Assembly: GCF_910585425.1 (NCBI RefSeq)
Contig: NZ_CAJUCP010000028.1
Location: forward strand, 1 to 61,144
DNA length: 61,144 nt
Reading direction: 5' to 3'
Origin: an uncultured Acetatifactor sp.
GTDB lineage: Bacteria; Bacillota; Clostridia; Lachnospirales; Lachnospiraceae
Shown one piece after another: positions 44,601-52,913 of this stretch (the stretch's first letter is position 1; the number at the start of each line of letters is the position of its first letter). The position numbers were made by a program, and so were the translations under genes. The notes under the pieces are model-generated. The model was not told where the DNA came from, did no database searches, and saw only the letters and a program-made list of their open reading frames with translations.

Positions 44601-45443
44601 CTATGCGTTGCCTACTACCGAGAAAGAAGGGCCGTTCAGGAAATCCTGGATGAATCTTTTCAGGCTTCCCGGAGACTGGTAGGTCTTGCAGAAGGCGAAC
44701 GTATGGGAGATTCCGTCAATCTCCTCCATGGCCTCTTTGACCTCCAGCATCTCCTTCGGCAGGGCTGCCGTGAAATCCAGCTTCGCAGGGTTGATTCTGT
44801 GGTTCTGGATGGCATAGTTGACCCTGTCCTTACAGCGGCATGTACCGTTCCCGTATTCACCACAGTATTCCCTCAGGAAATCCGCCACTTTGCTGCGGAT
44901 CCGGGACAGGCGCTGGCGGTATGCCTCCGGCGTGATGCCCAGGATGTCCCCGGCGATCCTGCTGTCCAGGCGGAACATGGTGCCCAGGATGAAGATGCAG
45001 CGGCTTTCGGCGTCCAGGCACTGGAGCATGACATTGGTGCAGGACAGCTTCAGCTCCTCCGCCAGAACAGCCTGCTCCACATTCTGTGTCAGGTCCGGCA
45101 CGTCACGGATGTCCGCATTCTTGATGTCATCCCCGTAGTACGCAAAGCTTAAGGGGAATTTCGCGAACATGTGCTTCTGATAGCTTTTCAGATAGTTGGA
45201 TGCGATGCGGAACACCCAGGTGGAAAACGCGCTCTCTCCCCTGAAGGATGACAGGTGTGTCATTATTTTCAGCAAAATGTCCTGTGTGGCGTCCTCCGCG
45301 TCCGGAAAGGTCCCGAGCATGCGCAGGGAAAGGTTGAACACCAAATCCTGGACGCTGACCAGTACGGTCTCCAGCGCTTTCCTGTCCCCGGCTGTGGCTT
45401 TCTGGATCAGCTCCAGCAGCTCTTCGTTAGTGAATTGGTCCAT
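44601..45443 (-). CDS. ECF-like sigma-70 family factor with C-terminal extension
   Basis: 280 aa. Region 2 is seen in FPDAEDATQDILLKIMTHLSSFRGESAFSTWVFRIA, and region 4 in SRIAGDILGITPEAYRQRLSRIRSKV. An extra ~100 residues follow, beginning with a Cys-containing GNGTCRCKDRVNYAIQ. ATG 45443 follows AGAGGGA; the longer frame is unsupported. No anti-sigma gene is adjacent, so the extension may provide control. Confidence 0.88.
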   Translation of the reverse strand: MDQFTNEELLELIQKATAGDRKALETVLVSVQDLVFNLSLRMLGTFPDAEDATQDILLKIMTHLSSFRGESAFSTWVFRIASNYLKSYQKHMFAKFPLSFAYYGDDIKNADIRDVPDLTQNVEQAVLAEELKLSCTNVMLQCLDAESRCIFILGTMFRLDSRIAGDILGITPEAYRQRLSRIRSKVADFLREYCGEYGNGTCRCKDRVNYAIQNHRINPAKLDFTAALPKEMLEVKEAMEEIDGISHTFAFCKTYQSPGSLKRFIQDFLNGPSFSVVGNA

Positions 45444-45689
45444 AATCCCTCTTTTCTGAAGTGCGGTCGATATTCTTACGGATAAGCAGACGGCTCCGGG
45501 CCTCCCACCCTGCGGCACTTCGGGGCAGGGATGCTTTCCGTATAACTATTAGACACTGTCCGTCTGTCCGTGTGACAGGATATCCTCAGATTTTCCCAAA
45601 ATTATCTCCATTTTACGTCTTTCGCTGCCGCCCTTTTTGTGTCATACTGTTTTCAGAGGACTTACCTGATTTCTATAAGGAGGACATGA

Positions 45690-47573
45690 ATGAAAAAATA
45701 TTTCTGCAATCCGCTCAATTTCACCTACCAGTACCAGTTCAACCAGAAGGAGGGAGGCTTCTCCCTGAACCGGGAGGCCGCCGATCCGTCCATGATCCTG
45801 TTCCGGGGAAAATACTATCTCTTCCCCAGCATGACCAGAGGCTTCCTGGTCAGCGAGGACATGGCGAGCTGGAAGCTGCGTCCGCTGACAGGCGTGCCTC
45901 TCTACGATTACGCCCCGGACGTGCGGGCCATCGGGGACTGGATGTACTTCTGCGCCAGCCGCAAAGGAGAGATCTGCGACTTCTACCGCACAAAAGATCC
46001 TGAAAGCGGCGTATTTGAAAAGCTTCCCGGCACCTTCGACTTCTGGGACCCCAACCTTTTCCTGGACGATGACGGAAAGCTGTACTTCTACTGGGGCTGC
46101 AGCAACATGACCCCCATCTGGGGCGTGGAGCTGGATCCGGAGACCATGGAGCGGATCGGAGAGCCCGTGGCGCTGATCCACAACCACAAGACGGAATACG
46201 GCTACGAGCGCACCGGCGAGGAGCATCATTATGACCCCTCCTCCAGCCCCATCGTGCAGATTCTCAAAGAACAGATTGCCAAAGCCTCCGGCTGCCGCCC
46301 AGAGGATGTGACAGATGTCACACCGGCCATCGAGGCCACGCCGGAGAGCTGCCGCCCCCTGCTGCGCGCCGCCCTGTCGGACAATCCCTATATCGAGGGG
46401 GCCTGGATGACCAAGCATGACGGCAGATACTACCTGCAGTACGCTGCCCCCGGCACCCAGTACAATATCTACAATGACGGCGTCTGTGTAAGCGAAAGTC
46501 CCCTGGGGCCTTTCACGGCCTGCCCCAACAACCCCTACTCCTACTCCCCCGGCGGCTTCCTGCCCGGCGCGGGCCACGGCTCCACCATGGAGGACAGTCA
46601 GGGGAACTGGTGGCACGCCAGCACCATGCGCATCTCCAGGAACCATGATTTCGAGCGCCGGATCGGCATCTGGCCCGCAGGCTTCGACGCGGACGGGGAG
46701 CTGTTCTGCAACCAGCGCTACGGCGACTGGCCCCAGTCCGTCACCGGGGAGAAGAAAGACCCCTGGGCGGCCCCGGAGTGGATGCTCTTAAGCTACGGGA
46801 AGACCGCCACCGCCAGCAGCTGCGATTGCCCGGAAAAGGACGCCTCCCACGTGGTGGATGAGAACGCGCAGACCTGGTGGAAAGCTGCCGGGGAGGATGC
46901 CGCCCCCTGGCTTCTGGTAGACCTGGGCCGCTGCTGCAGGGTACATGCGGTGCAGATCAATTTCGCGGATGATGTGGAGACCGTCACGGAGCTGCCCCAG
47001 GGAGCCGAACTTACAGGAGACCCGGGCAGAGGGCGCTATATCGAAGAGCGCTCCTTCGCCACCAGGTGGTTCCTGGAGACCAGCACGGACGGCGAGCATT
47101 GGTTCGAGATGGAGAACTGGCGGAACACAGACACAGACCTGCCCCATAACCTGGTGGTGTGGGAGGACGGCCTGCCAGCCACATATATACGCCTGACCGT
47201 CATCGACACGCCCTACCACAGACCGGCCTGCATCAGCGGCCTGCGTGTGTTCGGCAGAGGCTGCGGCAACGCTCCCGCCCCGGTGACTGAAGCGGAAGCC
47301 GCCCGCCTGGATGGCATGTCCATGAATGTCACCTGGAAAGAGGTCTACTCCTCAAATGAATTCGCTTCCTGGAATCACGCTGCCATGGGCTACGAGGTGC
47401 TCTGGGGACACGCGCCGGAGAAGCTCTACCACAGCTACCGGGTATTCGGCCGGACTCAGGTGGAGATACGCGCTTTGATGGCGAATGTGGAGCGGTATTA
47501 CGTCCGCATCGACGCCTTTAATGAATGCGGCATCACCGAGGGAAAGGTCTTCCCTGTGGACGGCGCCGTGTAG
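45690..47573 (+). CDS. GH43 glycosidase with discoidin-like and Fn3-like C-terminal domains
   Basis: 627 aa without a signal peptide. The GH43 core (1-~350) has Asp in AADPSMILFRG, Asp in FWDPNLFLDDDG and Glu in YIEGAWMTKHDG. Then comes a discoidin-like (F5/8C) domain (TASSCDCPEKDASHVVDENAQTWW split over the segment; LVDLGRCCRVHAVQI) and a fibronectin III-like tail (YEVLWGHAPEKLYHSYRV). TAAGGAGGACATGA upstream gives a strong start. Beta-xylosidase or arabinofuranosidase activity is likely; accessory domains on an apparently cytosolic enzyme are noteworthy. Confidence 0.87.
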   Translation: MKKYFCNPLNFTYQYQFNQKEGGFSLNREAADPSMILFRGKYYLFPSMTRGFLVSEDMASWKLRPLTGVPLYDYAPDVRAIGDWMYFCASRKGEICDFYRTKDPESGVFEKLPGTFDFWDPNLFLDDDGKLYFYWGCSNMTPIWGVELDPETMERIGEPVALIHNHKTEYGYERTGEEHHYDPSSSPIVQILKEQIAKASGCRPEDVTDVTPAIEATPESCRPLLRAALSDNPYIEGAWMTKHDGRYYLQYAAPGTQYNIYNDGVCVSESPLGPFTACPNNPYSYSPGGFLPGAGHGSTMEDSQGNWWHASTMRISRNHDFERRIGIWPAGFDADGELFCNQRYGDWPQSVTGEKKDPWAAPEWMLLSYGKTATASSCDCPEKDASHVVDENAQTWWKAAGEDAAPWLLVDLGRCCRVHAVQINFADDVETVTELPQGAELTGDPGRGRYIEERSFATRWFLETSTDGEHWFEMENWRNTDTDLPHNLVVWEDGLPATYIRLTVIDTPYHRPACISGLRVFGRGCGNAPAPVTEAEAARLDGMSMNVTWKEVYSSNEFASWNHAAMGYEVLWGHAPEKLYHSYRVFGRTQVEIRALMANVERYYVRIDAFNECGITEGKVFPVDGAV

Positions 47574-47630
47574 CAGGCTTTGGGCAGATTCCGCAACGCG
47601 CCCTGGCCAAACAGGTCAAAATCGGAAAAT

Positions 47631-47687
47631 CCGGCCCGACCGACCCTACTGCGATACCTCCCAGCGGTTCTGTCGGCCGGGCCTTTT
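47631..47687. terminator. Bidirectional terminator between GH43 and the Septu-like pair
   Basis: GGCCCG-A-CCGAC pairs with GTCGG-C-CGGGCC (one mismatch), followed by TTTTGC on the plus strand and ATTTTCC on the minus strand. Shared by the convergent GH43 and HNH genes. Confidence 0.65.
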
Positions 47688-47692
47688 GCATT

Positions 47693-48370
47693 TCATGTCT
47701 GTATGTAATCGAACAATTCCGGATAGTTTTCTCTATGATCCCGTATCAGCCATCGCTTAAAGGCGGCAAATGCGGAGCTGTCACCTAGCTGCTTTTTCAG
47801 AAGGCACTCTAAATCTGCTCTCTCCTCATCCTCAGCCTCCTGATACTCCCGGACATACTCCTTAAATGCGGCCAGTTCTTTCCTCAGTAATCGCCTCAGA
47901 ATTTTGGCTTCCATCTTCTTCTGGGGAGTGGAGCCATAGTATACTTCCCGGAGAAGTCCCTGCGTGTTTATAGTCTCCTCCCGAAAGTCCAGCAGTTCGA
48001 ACAGCAATTCCTCTTCCGTCCCAAAGTATCCCTTCTTCCGAAAGGCAATCAGCTTTTCCACATCTTCCTTTGTGCAGTCTATAATGGGGTCGTATTTGGC
48101 AAGCTTGGTATTGTTGCAGTGCGCGCAGGCCAGGAACAGATTGTCCCAGTCATATTTCAGGTTCTTCTCTTCCCGGTGAGGGCGCAAATGTTCTATCTGC
48201 CAGGACGTAATGTCCCTGTTTTCGCATATGTAGCATTTCCCGTGGAACATTTCCCGCAGGGCCGCGGTCACTTCCGGCGTGTTGTAGGTGGTGTTTCTCC
48301 TTTTCGCTTCCCCCAGAGACGCAATAGCCCTCTGTGCTTTTTCTGTCATCTTCCGCTCTATTCTAATCAT
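47693..48370 (-). CDS. ptuB: HNH endonuclease, PtuB-like (Septu defence)
   Basis: 225 aa. The HNH core shows CYICENR, IEHLRPHREE (catalytic His), DWDNLFLACAHCNNTK (second Cys pair and Asn), a pattern of the TIGR02646-type HNH proteins paired with PtuA ATPases. Its ATG overlaps the ATPase stop by four bases, so the two are co-translated. In Septu the pair forms a complex that degrades nucleic acid upon phage infection; that role here is inferred from synteny. No reverse transcriptase is nearby, so it is not a retron. Confidence 0.8.
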   Translation of the reverse strand: MIRIERKMTEKAQRAIASLGEAKRRNTTYNTPEVTAALREMFHGKCYICENRDITSWQIEHLRPHREEKNLKYDWDNLFLACAHCNNTKLAKYDPIIDCTKEDVEKLIAFRKKGYFGTEEELLFELLDFREETINTQGLLREVYYGSTPQKKMEAKILRRLLRKELAAFKEYVREYQEAEDEERADLECLLKKQLGDSSAFAAFKRWLIRDHRENYPELFDYIQT

Positions 48371-49599
48371 AAGCGCCTGCCTTCTATCTCCTCGAATCTG
48401 TCCCTGGCTTCCTGCGCAAATCCATCCGGGATATTCTTAAGTCTGCTCCGGAGCATGGCCCTCTCGGCACGTTCCTCATCGGTCAGATTCTGTTTTTCCT
48501 TCAGATGCCCATATCTCTCCATGGCCCTTACCAGTTCCCCGGCATATGCGTCCGCATCAAAATATCCCTCCGCCAGCCCATCCGCGGAATACAGGAAGGG
48601 ATTTTCCAGCTCCATGCCTCTCTCCAGATCAAATGCCCTGGCATTCGCAACCGAATTCAGGATATACGGAGAATGTGTGGTGACAATGAACTGAATCCTC
48701 GGGAAAAATTCCGTCAGAAACGGAAGAATCTTTTTCTGCAGCTCGATGTGGAGGTGCGTCTCCAGCTCGTCAATCAGCACGATTCCTTCCACATCATACT
48801 CGCTGAGACAGTCAGTCAGAAGCCAGTTCCTGTCCATTCTTAGAATCAGGTCCGATATCATATGGATGACTGAGGAATATCCGTCAGAGAGTTCATCCAG
48901 CCCAAAGGGATTCCTGCCCTGCTGGTGAATCTTGAAATCGTATTCTTTATAACGGTATTCCAATGCAACGGATTCATCCTCCAGCAGAATCTGCAGTGCG
49001 CCTACAAATCGGTCGAACCATTTCTGGATTCTGTCCGCGTTCGCATTGTCTCCCTCATTTATCGCATAGGATTGCTGTGTCTTTAAATGCACCATGTACT
49101 TGTGCAAGAGCTCTCCTGGCGCAGAGTCGATACCGTAAAAGTCGTTCAGCCGGATTTCCTCCACCCCGTGGGAACGGATTATTTCGGTTTTCCTGTCCGC
49201 AGGGAAAAAAGCCGTCACGAAATCCCCCTGCCTATATAGGGCATCAATTTCTGCATATGCATTAAATTGTATGTTAACTCCATCTTTGAATCTTTTTATG
49301 GCTTGCCGATAATATATACATTCAATTTCTGCTTCTGATTTCTCCGACTCCGTTTTCGCCGCTTCCAATCTTTTTTCTGCATCCAGAAGCCTATAGACAT
49401 AATCCTCCTTCAAATTGCGCGGAAGCCCCTCATTTATGGCCTGCAGATATTCCCTGATTGCCATCAGCAGAGATGTCTTCCCGGAACCATTCTTCCCCGT
49501 AATCAGCAAATGCTGCCTTCCTTCCGGATTCAACGAAATAACGATATCAGATAAATGCCGAAGCCTGTCGATTCTGATTTCTTTTATATAATGTTCCAT
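48367..49599 (-). CDS. ptuA: AAA/OLD-like ATPase, PtuA-like (Septu defence)
   Basis: 410 aa. Walker A TGKNGSGKTS near residues 34-43, ABC-type signature region LDELSDGYSSVIHM, Walker B IVLIDELETHLH and the switch His in VTTHSPYILNS place it in the SMC-like AAA15/AAA21 ATPases. A middle coiled-coil region (DAEKRLEAAKTESEKSEAEI) fits the class. RBS AGAAGGAGAAG precedes ATG 49599. Codon use is AT-richer than flanking genes, suggesting transfer. Confidence 0.8.
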   Translation of the reverse strand: MEHYIKEIRIDRLRHLSDIVISLNPEGRQHLLITGKNGSGKTSLLMAIREYLQAINEGLPRNLKEDYVYRLLDAEKRLEAAKTESEKSEAEIECIYYRQAIKRFKDGVNIQFNAYAEIDALYRQGDFVTAFFPADRKTEIIRSHGVEEIRLNDFYGIDSAPGELLHKYMVHLKTQQSYAINEGDNANADRIQKWFDRFVGALQILLEDESVALEYRYKEYDFKIHQQGRNPFGLDELSDGYSSVIHMISDLILRMDRNWLLTDCLSEYDVEGIVLIDELETHLHIELQKKILPFLTEFFPRIQFIVTTHSPYILNSVANARAFDLERGMELENPFLYSADGLAEGYFDADAYAGELVRAMERYGHLKEKQNLTDEERAERAMLRSRLKNIPDGFAQEARDRFEEIEGRRL

Positions 49600-49631
49600 C
49601 TGCGCTTCTCCTTCTGAATCCCTTTTCCCCT

Positions 49632-49660
49632 ATTATATTTCACATCCCAATGTAATTCAA
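49632..49660 (-). promoter_or_regulatory. Promoter of the Septu-like pair
   Basis: TTGAAT (49655-49660), 17 bases, TATAAT (49632-49637) on the minus strand, 33 bases before the ATPase start, and directly downstream of a terminator. The cassette is thus an independent transcription unit. Confidence 0.75.
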
Positions 49661-49669
49661 TACAAAAAA

Positions 49670-49727
49670 GCGAAAAGGCCCTGCCCCGGATATCCGCTAT
49701 CCGATGGCAGAGCCTCTCTTTTTTTCT
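49670..49727. terminator. Bidirectional terminator downstream of the sortase unit
   Basis: AGGCCCTGCC (49676-49685) pairs with GGCAGAGCCT (49706-49715). Tails are CTCTTTTTTT on the plus strand and TTTTCGCTTTTTT on the minus strand. Confidence 0.8.
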
Positions 49728-49736
49728 ATGGAATCC

Positions 49737-49886
49737 CTACTTCCTCCCCTGCACCACCCGGATGCCGAACAGCGTCCCCACCATCAGCACGATCGCCACC
49801 GGAAGGGCGATCAGCGCATTGGGCACGAAGCCTGCGAAGAGATATGCCACCGCAGCCCCTGCCATGCAGGCGAAGGCGCAGCCCAC
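49737..49886 (-). CDS. Small hydrophobic protein downstream of the sortase (or gene remnant)
   Basis: A 49-codon frame from GTG 49886 encodes a two-helix hydrophobic peptide (AFACMAGAAVAYLFAGFV and LIALPVAIVLMVGTLFGIRV) ending GRK before TAG. It starts three bases after the sortase stop, with GGAGGG about ten bases upstream. It may be a real small membrane protein co-translated with the sortase, or the tail of a truncated membrane gene. Confidence 0.4.
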   Translation of the reverse strand: MGCAFACMAGAAVAYLFAGFVPNALIALPVAIVLMVGTLFGIRVVQGRK

Positions 49887-49889
49887 GCG

Positions 49890-51200
49890 TCACTGTCCCT
49901 CCGAAATCCTCTTCGCCACCACCACGAACCGTCCGTCCGTCTCCTGGTAGTCGCAGGTGGAGAGGGTAAGGAGCTGGTCGCCGTACTGCGCCGTCACGCC
50001 TGTATCATAGAGGGACAGCGCCGCCATCTCCTCCATGGCGGAATCGAACTCTTGTTCTCCATTGGCATCTATGAACTGGTAATACTTGAAGACGATTTCC
50101 GTCTCCTTGTACACCTTCGACCGGAACACATACATAATCTCATAGGTGCCCTTCTCGTAGATGGTGTCGAATTCTATAACAGGATGCTTCTCGTAAAAGG
50201 ACTTGTCCTTGTACTGATCCAACTGCCCGAACATCCTGCCGTTGCGCATATGGTGCCCGTACAGGATATAGTTCGTGCTGGGCTCCAGCACATTGCAGTC
50301 CTTGTCCATGAAAATCGTGCCGTTCTTGTCGTATTCCTGGTTCATGTTGTGGTCCAGGTAATACTCATTGTCCGTAGTCTGCATCACCGGATAATCGATA
50401 TAGGTATCGTCGATTTTCACCCAGCCGATCAGCTTCCGGTTCTTCAGCAGCAGGTTCTTGTACTCCTCCAGCACCTCCCGCGGCTCGGCCTCCCCGTCCA
50501 GCGTGTAGAGCGGGCCAGGATCCGGCGTGACAGACGGAGCGATGACAGGCTTCTCCTTCAGCTCGCTGAGGGCATCGTAGGCGCTCCGGGTCCGGTAGTC
50601 ATAGTAGGAATAAACCGCGAAATATCCCAGACAGCACACCGCCACGGCGCTGCACGCCAGCAGGATGAGCTTCCTGCGCCTCTCCCGCTTCCTGAGCTCC
50701 TGGGCCACGATTCCCTCCAGGGCCGCGCTGTCCGCCTCCGGAGCCGTCCCCTGTCCGTCCAGGGCCGCGGCATTTTGCCCCGCACGGCCTGACTGCCCTT
50801 CTTCCCTGAGGCGGCCCCGGCGGCTTTCCCGCTCCGGCCATCCCGCACGGCCCGCGCCGCCCTGTCCGCCCTCTCCCGTCCGCCCGGCCCCGGCCTTCCC
50901 ACGCCCGGAGGCCTTCGCCCGCTGCCCGCGCTTTTTCTGCGCCGCCTTCCGGTCCGGGCTTTGGGCCGGGGCCTTTTTCAGAGCAGCCTCCACCTCGTCC
51001 CGGAAGTCCTGCCCCAGCAGCGTCATGAATTTATATCTGCCTGCCCGCAGATCCCCCGCCAGCTTCCCCAGCGCCTCTCTGTCGCCGAAGTCGGTCTCCG
51101 CCCGCAGCTTATCTATGATTTCCTTGTCACGTCTGGCACAGGCATAGTCGCTCTCCGTGCGGAACTGCCTGCCATCCACCACAAAAATCTTCCGTGTCAT
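49890..51200 (-). CDS. srtB: Class B sortase with long cytoplasmic N-terminal region
   Basis: 436 aa, about twice a typical sortase. Residues 1-75 form a small conserved-looking domain (MTRKIFVVDGRQFRTESDYA; GRYKFMTLLGQDFRDEV). Residues 76-165 are a low-complexity Ala/Gly/Arg/Lys linker. One membrane helix lies at ~177-199. The sortase domain has His316 (YGHHM), Cys416 (LSTCDY) and Arg424 (GRFVVVAKR). It would attach surface proteins to the wall or build pili, but no sorting-signal substrate is encoded nearby. RBS GGAAGAG upstream. Confidence 0.9.
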   Translation of the reverse strand: MTRKIFVVDGRQFRTESDYACARRDKEIIDKLRAETDFGDREALGKLAGDLRAGRYKFMTLLGQDFRDEVEAALKKAPAQSPDRKAAQKKRGQRAKASGRGKAGAGRTGEGGQGGAGRAGWPERESRRGRLREEGQSGRAGQNAAALDGQGTAPEADSAALEGIVAQELRKRERRRKLILLACSAVAVCCLGYFAVYSYYDYRTRSAYDALSELKEKPVIAPSVTPDPGPLYTLDGEAEPREVLEEYKNLLLKNRKLIGWVKIDDTYIDYPVMQTTDNEYYLDHNMNQEYDKNGTIFMDKDCNVLEPSTNYILYGHHMRNGRMFGQLDQYKDKSFYEKHPVIEFDTIYEKGTYEIMYVFRSKVYKETEIVFKYYQFIDANGEQEFDSAMEEMAALSLYDTGVTAQYGDQLLTLSTCDYQETDGRFVVVAKRISEGQ

Positions 51201-51237
51201 ACTCTCTTCCTATCCGGATCCTCCGTCCTTTCCTATT

Positions 51238-51265
51238 ATTTTACTATATCCGGTCAGATTTGCAA
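51238..51265 (-). promoter_or_regulatory. Promoter of the sortase gene
   Basis: TTGCAA (51260-51265), 16 bases, TAAAAT (51238-51243) on the minus strand, 38 bases before the sortase start. Confidence 0.55.
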
Positions 51266-51414
51266 GCCCCTTTGCCGGATCTCATAATCTTTCCATGAGT
51301 GCATTTCCATGGCCGCTTTCCACGGGCCGATGCAAAAATCCCCTCCCCCCAGGAAACATTGACAGGCCACCCCGCATACAATAAACCATAAATAAACCCT
51401 AGGAGGGAAAAAAC

Positions 51415-51744
51415 ATGAGTGACTTAACTGCTACAAACTGTGGCTGCAATGATTCCTGCGGATGCACCAGCCCCCAGAACAACGGCGGCGGATGCGGCAA
51501 CTGGATTTGGATCATCCTGCTTCTGTGCTGCTGTGGCGGCGGCAACAGCGGATGCGGATGCGGCAACAGCTGCGGAAACGGATGCGGCGGCGGCCTGTTT
51601 GGCGGCGGCAGCGGCAACAACGGATGCGAGTGGCTGATCTGGATCCTTCTGCTCTCCTGCCTGTGCGGCGGCAATGGCCTGTTCGGCGGCGGCAACTGCG
51701 GATGCGGCGGCAACAATTGCGGCTGCGGCTGTGGCTGCAACTAA
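51415..51744 (+). CDS. Cysteine/glycine-rich protein (chorion-class high-cysteine HCB type)
   Basis: 109 aa dominated by Gly and Cys in GCGCG and GGG runs, interrupted by two hydrophobic segments (NWIWIILLLCCC and CEWLIWILLLSCLC). Proteins of this makeup occur in Lachnospiraceae and are annotated as high-cysteine HCB proteins; their role is unknown. TAGGAGGG gives an ideal ribosome site, and a TTGACA at 51359-51364 may be its -35. More than twenty Cys suggest disulfide cross-linking or metal binding. The two hydrophobic parts could be membrane hairpins. Confidence 0.8.
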   Translation: MSDLTATNCGCNDSCGCTSPQNNGGGCGNWIWIILLLCCCGGGNSGCGCGNSCGNGCGGGLFGGGSGNNGCEWLIWILLLSCLCGGNGLFGGGNCGCGGNNCGCGCGCN

Positions 51745-51793
51745 GCATCGGTCCGGATGGATATTCCAGCCCTACTGAATCTCCATCCCCATG

Positions 51794-51829
51794 CAGGCTC
51801 CTGTGGGAGGAAACTCCCATCGGGGCCTG
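51794..51829 (+). terminator. Long hairpin with GAAA tetraloop after the Cys-rich gene
   Basis: CAGGCTCCTGTGGGAG pairs with CTCCCATCGGGGCCTG (one mismatch) around GAAA, 50 bases downstream of the Cys-rich gene. No T tract follows, so it may stabilise the 3' end rather than terminate. The rest of 51745-52020 shows no gene. Confidence 0.5.
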
Positions 51830-52020
51830 TTCCCAATGAGGACGGCCTCCGGACGGACATCTGCCGGTAAAGGAATGTCCCTCCGCGCGCATGCCTCCCT
51901 GTCTACATATGCCCGCGAGGGGTCGGATTTGTCATCGGTCCATGATGCTTTCCGCACATGAGTCGGATAACTTGGCAACCTTTTGCCACCGCGGGCATAG
52001 AATATTGACAGGAGGCAAAA

Positions 52021-52530
52021 ATGCCCGGAGAGGAGTGCGCCATGGAGGAACAAAATTCAAAGACGATCACCGCATTCGATTCCCTTTTCACCACCAACCG
52101 GATCCAGATGCTGAAAATACTCCTGCCCCGCCTGGCCCCTGAGCAGCAGAACGGCTTCGCAGTCTACATAAAGCTGCTGGAGCTGCAGTACACCCTCTCC
52201 TTCCTGCGCCGCCATCCGGGCATGCGGCTGATGGGAGGCGGAAAGCAGCTGTCCGCCGACTTTTTCCAGGGAGACAATTCCGGCACTTTCGAGCTTCTGG
52301 ACGAGATGCTGCCCTTCAGCGGGCCCGAGGAGCGCAGCCGGATAGAGAATATCAAAAGCATGATAGCAAACTTCAAAAAGATGCAGGAAATGATGGAGAT
52401 GATACAGATGATACAGGAGCTTTTCCCCGAAGGGATGGGCGGGGACAATCCCATGGACATGTTCGCCGGGATGTCGGATTCCGGGCTGTCCTCCATCTTC
52501 CAGATGTTCGGTGGGGACAAGACAGAGTAG
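52021..52530 (+). CDS. Hypothetical protein, Met/Gln-rich helical C-terminus
   Basis: 169 aa, not recognised. The N-terminal part looks like a compact helical domain (ITAFDSLFTTNRIQMLKILL; NGFAVYIKLLELQYTLSFL). The C-terminal part is Met-rich and amphipathic (MQEMMEMIQMIQELFPEGM) and may self-associate. Two starts are plausible: ATG 52021 with AGGAGG, and ATG 52042 with GAGAGGAG. It precedes another small protein of similar character by 63 bases, so they likely form an operon. Confidence 0.7.
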   Translation: MPGEECAMEEQNSKTITAFDSLFTTNRIQMLKILLPRLAPEQQNGFAVYIKLLELQYTLSFLRRHPGMRLMGGGKQLSADFFQGDNSGTFELLDEMLPFSGPEERSRIENIKSMIANFKKMQEMMEMIQMIQELFPEGMGGDNPMDMFAGMSDSGLSSIFQMFGGDKTE

Positions 52531-52593
52531 AGAGCCTTGCAGGCCCGCCCACCCCGATTTCAGCGCCCGCAGAGCGGGCAGACAGGAGGTTGT

Positions 52594-52893
52594 ATGGAAA
52601 ATCAGGAAAGACCGGTCTGGATGACAGACCCACTCGTAAAGGATATCCCGGAGAAGAAGCTGAAATTCGTGGAGCAGCTCTTCGCGAAAGGGCGCGGAAA
52701 GAGCCAGAAGGAGATGATGGCCTATCTGATGCCCATGATGAAGAAGGCCAAGGCGGAGAACCTGACCTTCACCCCCCAGGAGATGAACGCGGCCATCGCC
52801 GCCATCCGCAAGCACAGCACCCAGGAGGAGCTGAGCCAAATCGACAAGATCCTGGAAAAGAGCAGGGGCGGGGACGGTCAGGCGAAGCCCTAG
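52594..52893 (+). CDS. Hypothetical small helical protein
   Basis: 99 aa, charged and helical (ENQERPVWMTDPLVKDIPEK; KMMAYLMPMMKKAKAEN-like central part), not recognised. ATG 52594 is preceded by ACAGGAGG, so this start is preferred over the longer frame from 52537. Met-rich content resembles the preceding gene, suggesting joint function. Confidence 0.7.
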   Translation: MENQERPVWMTDPLVKDIPEKKLKFVEQLFAKGRGKSQKEMMAYLMPMMKKAKAENLTFTPQEMNAAIAAIRKHSTQEELSQIDKILEKSRGGDGQAKP

Positions 52894-52913
52894 GCGCTGC
52901 CGCGAAGCGCATA

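Noticed and set aside
47693..49599. Retron with HNH/ATPase effectors
   Set aside because: No reverse transcriptase gene or structured msr-msd region is near; a plain Septu-like pair fits better.
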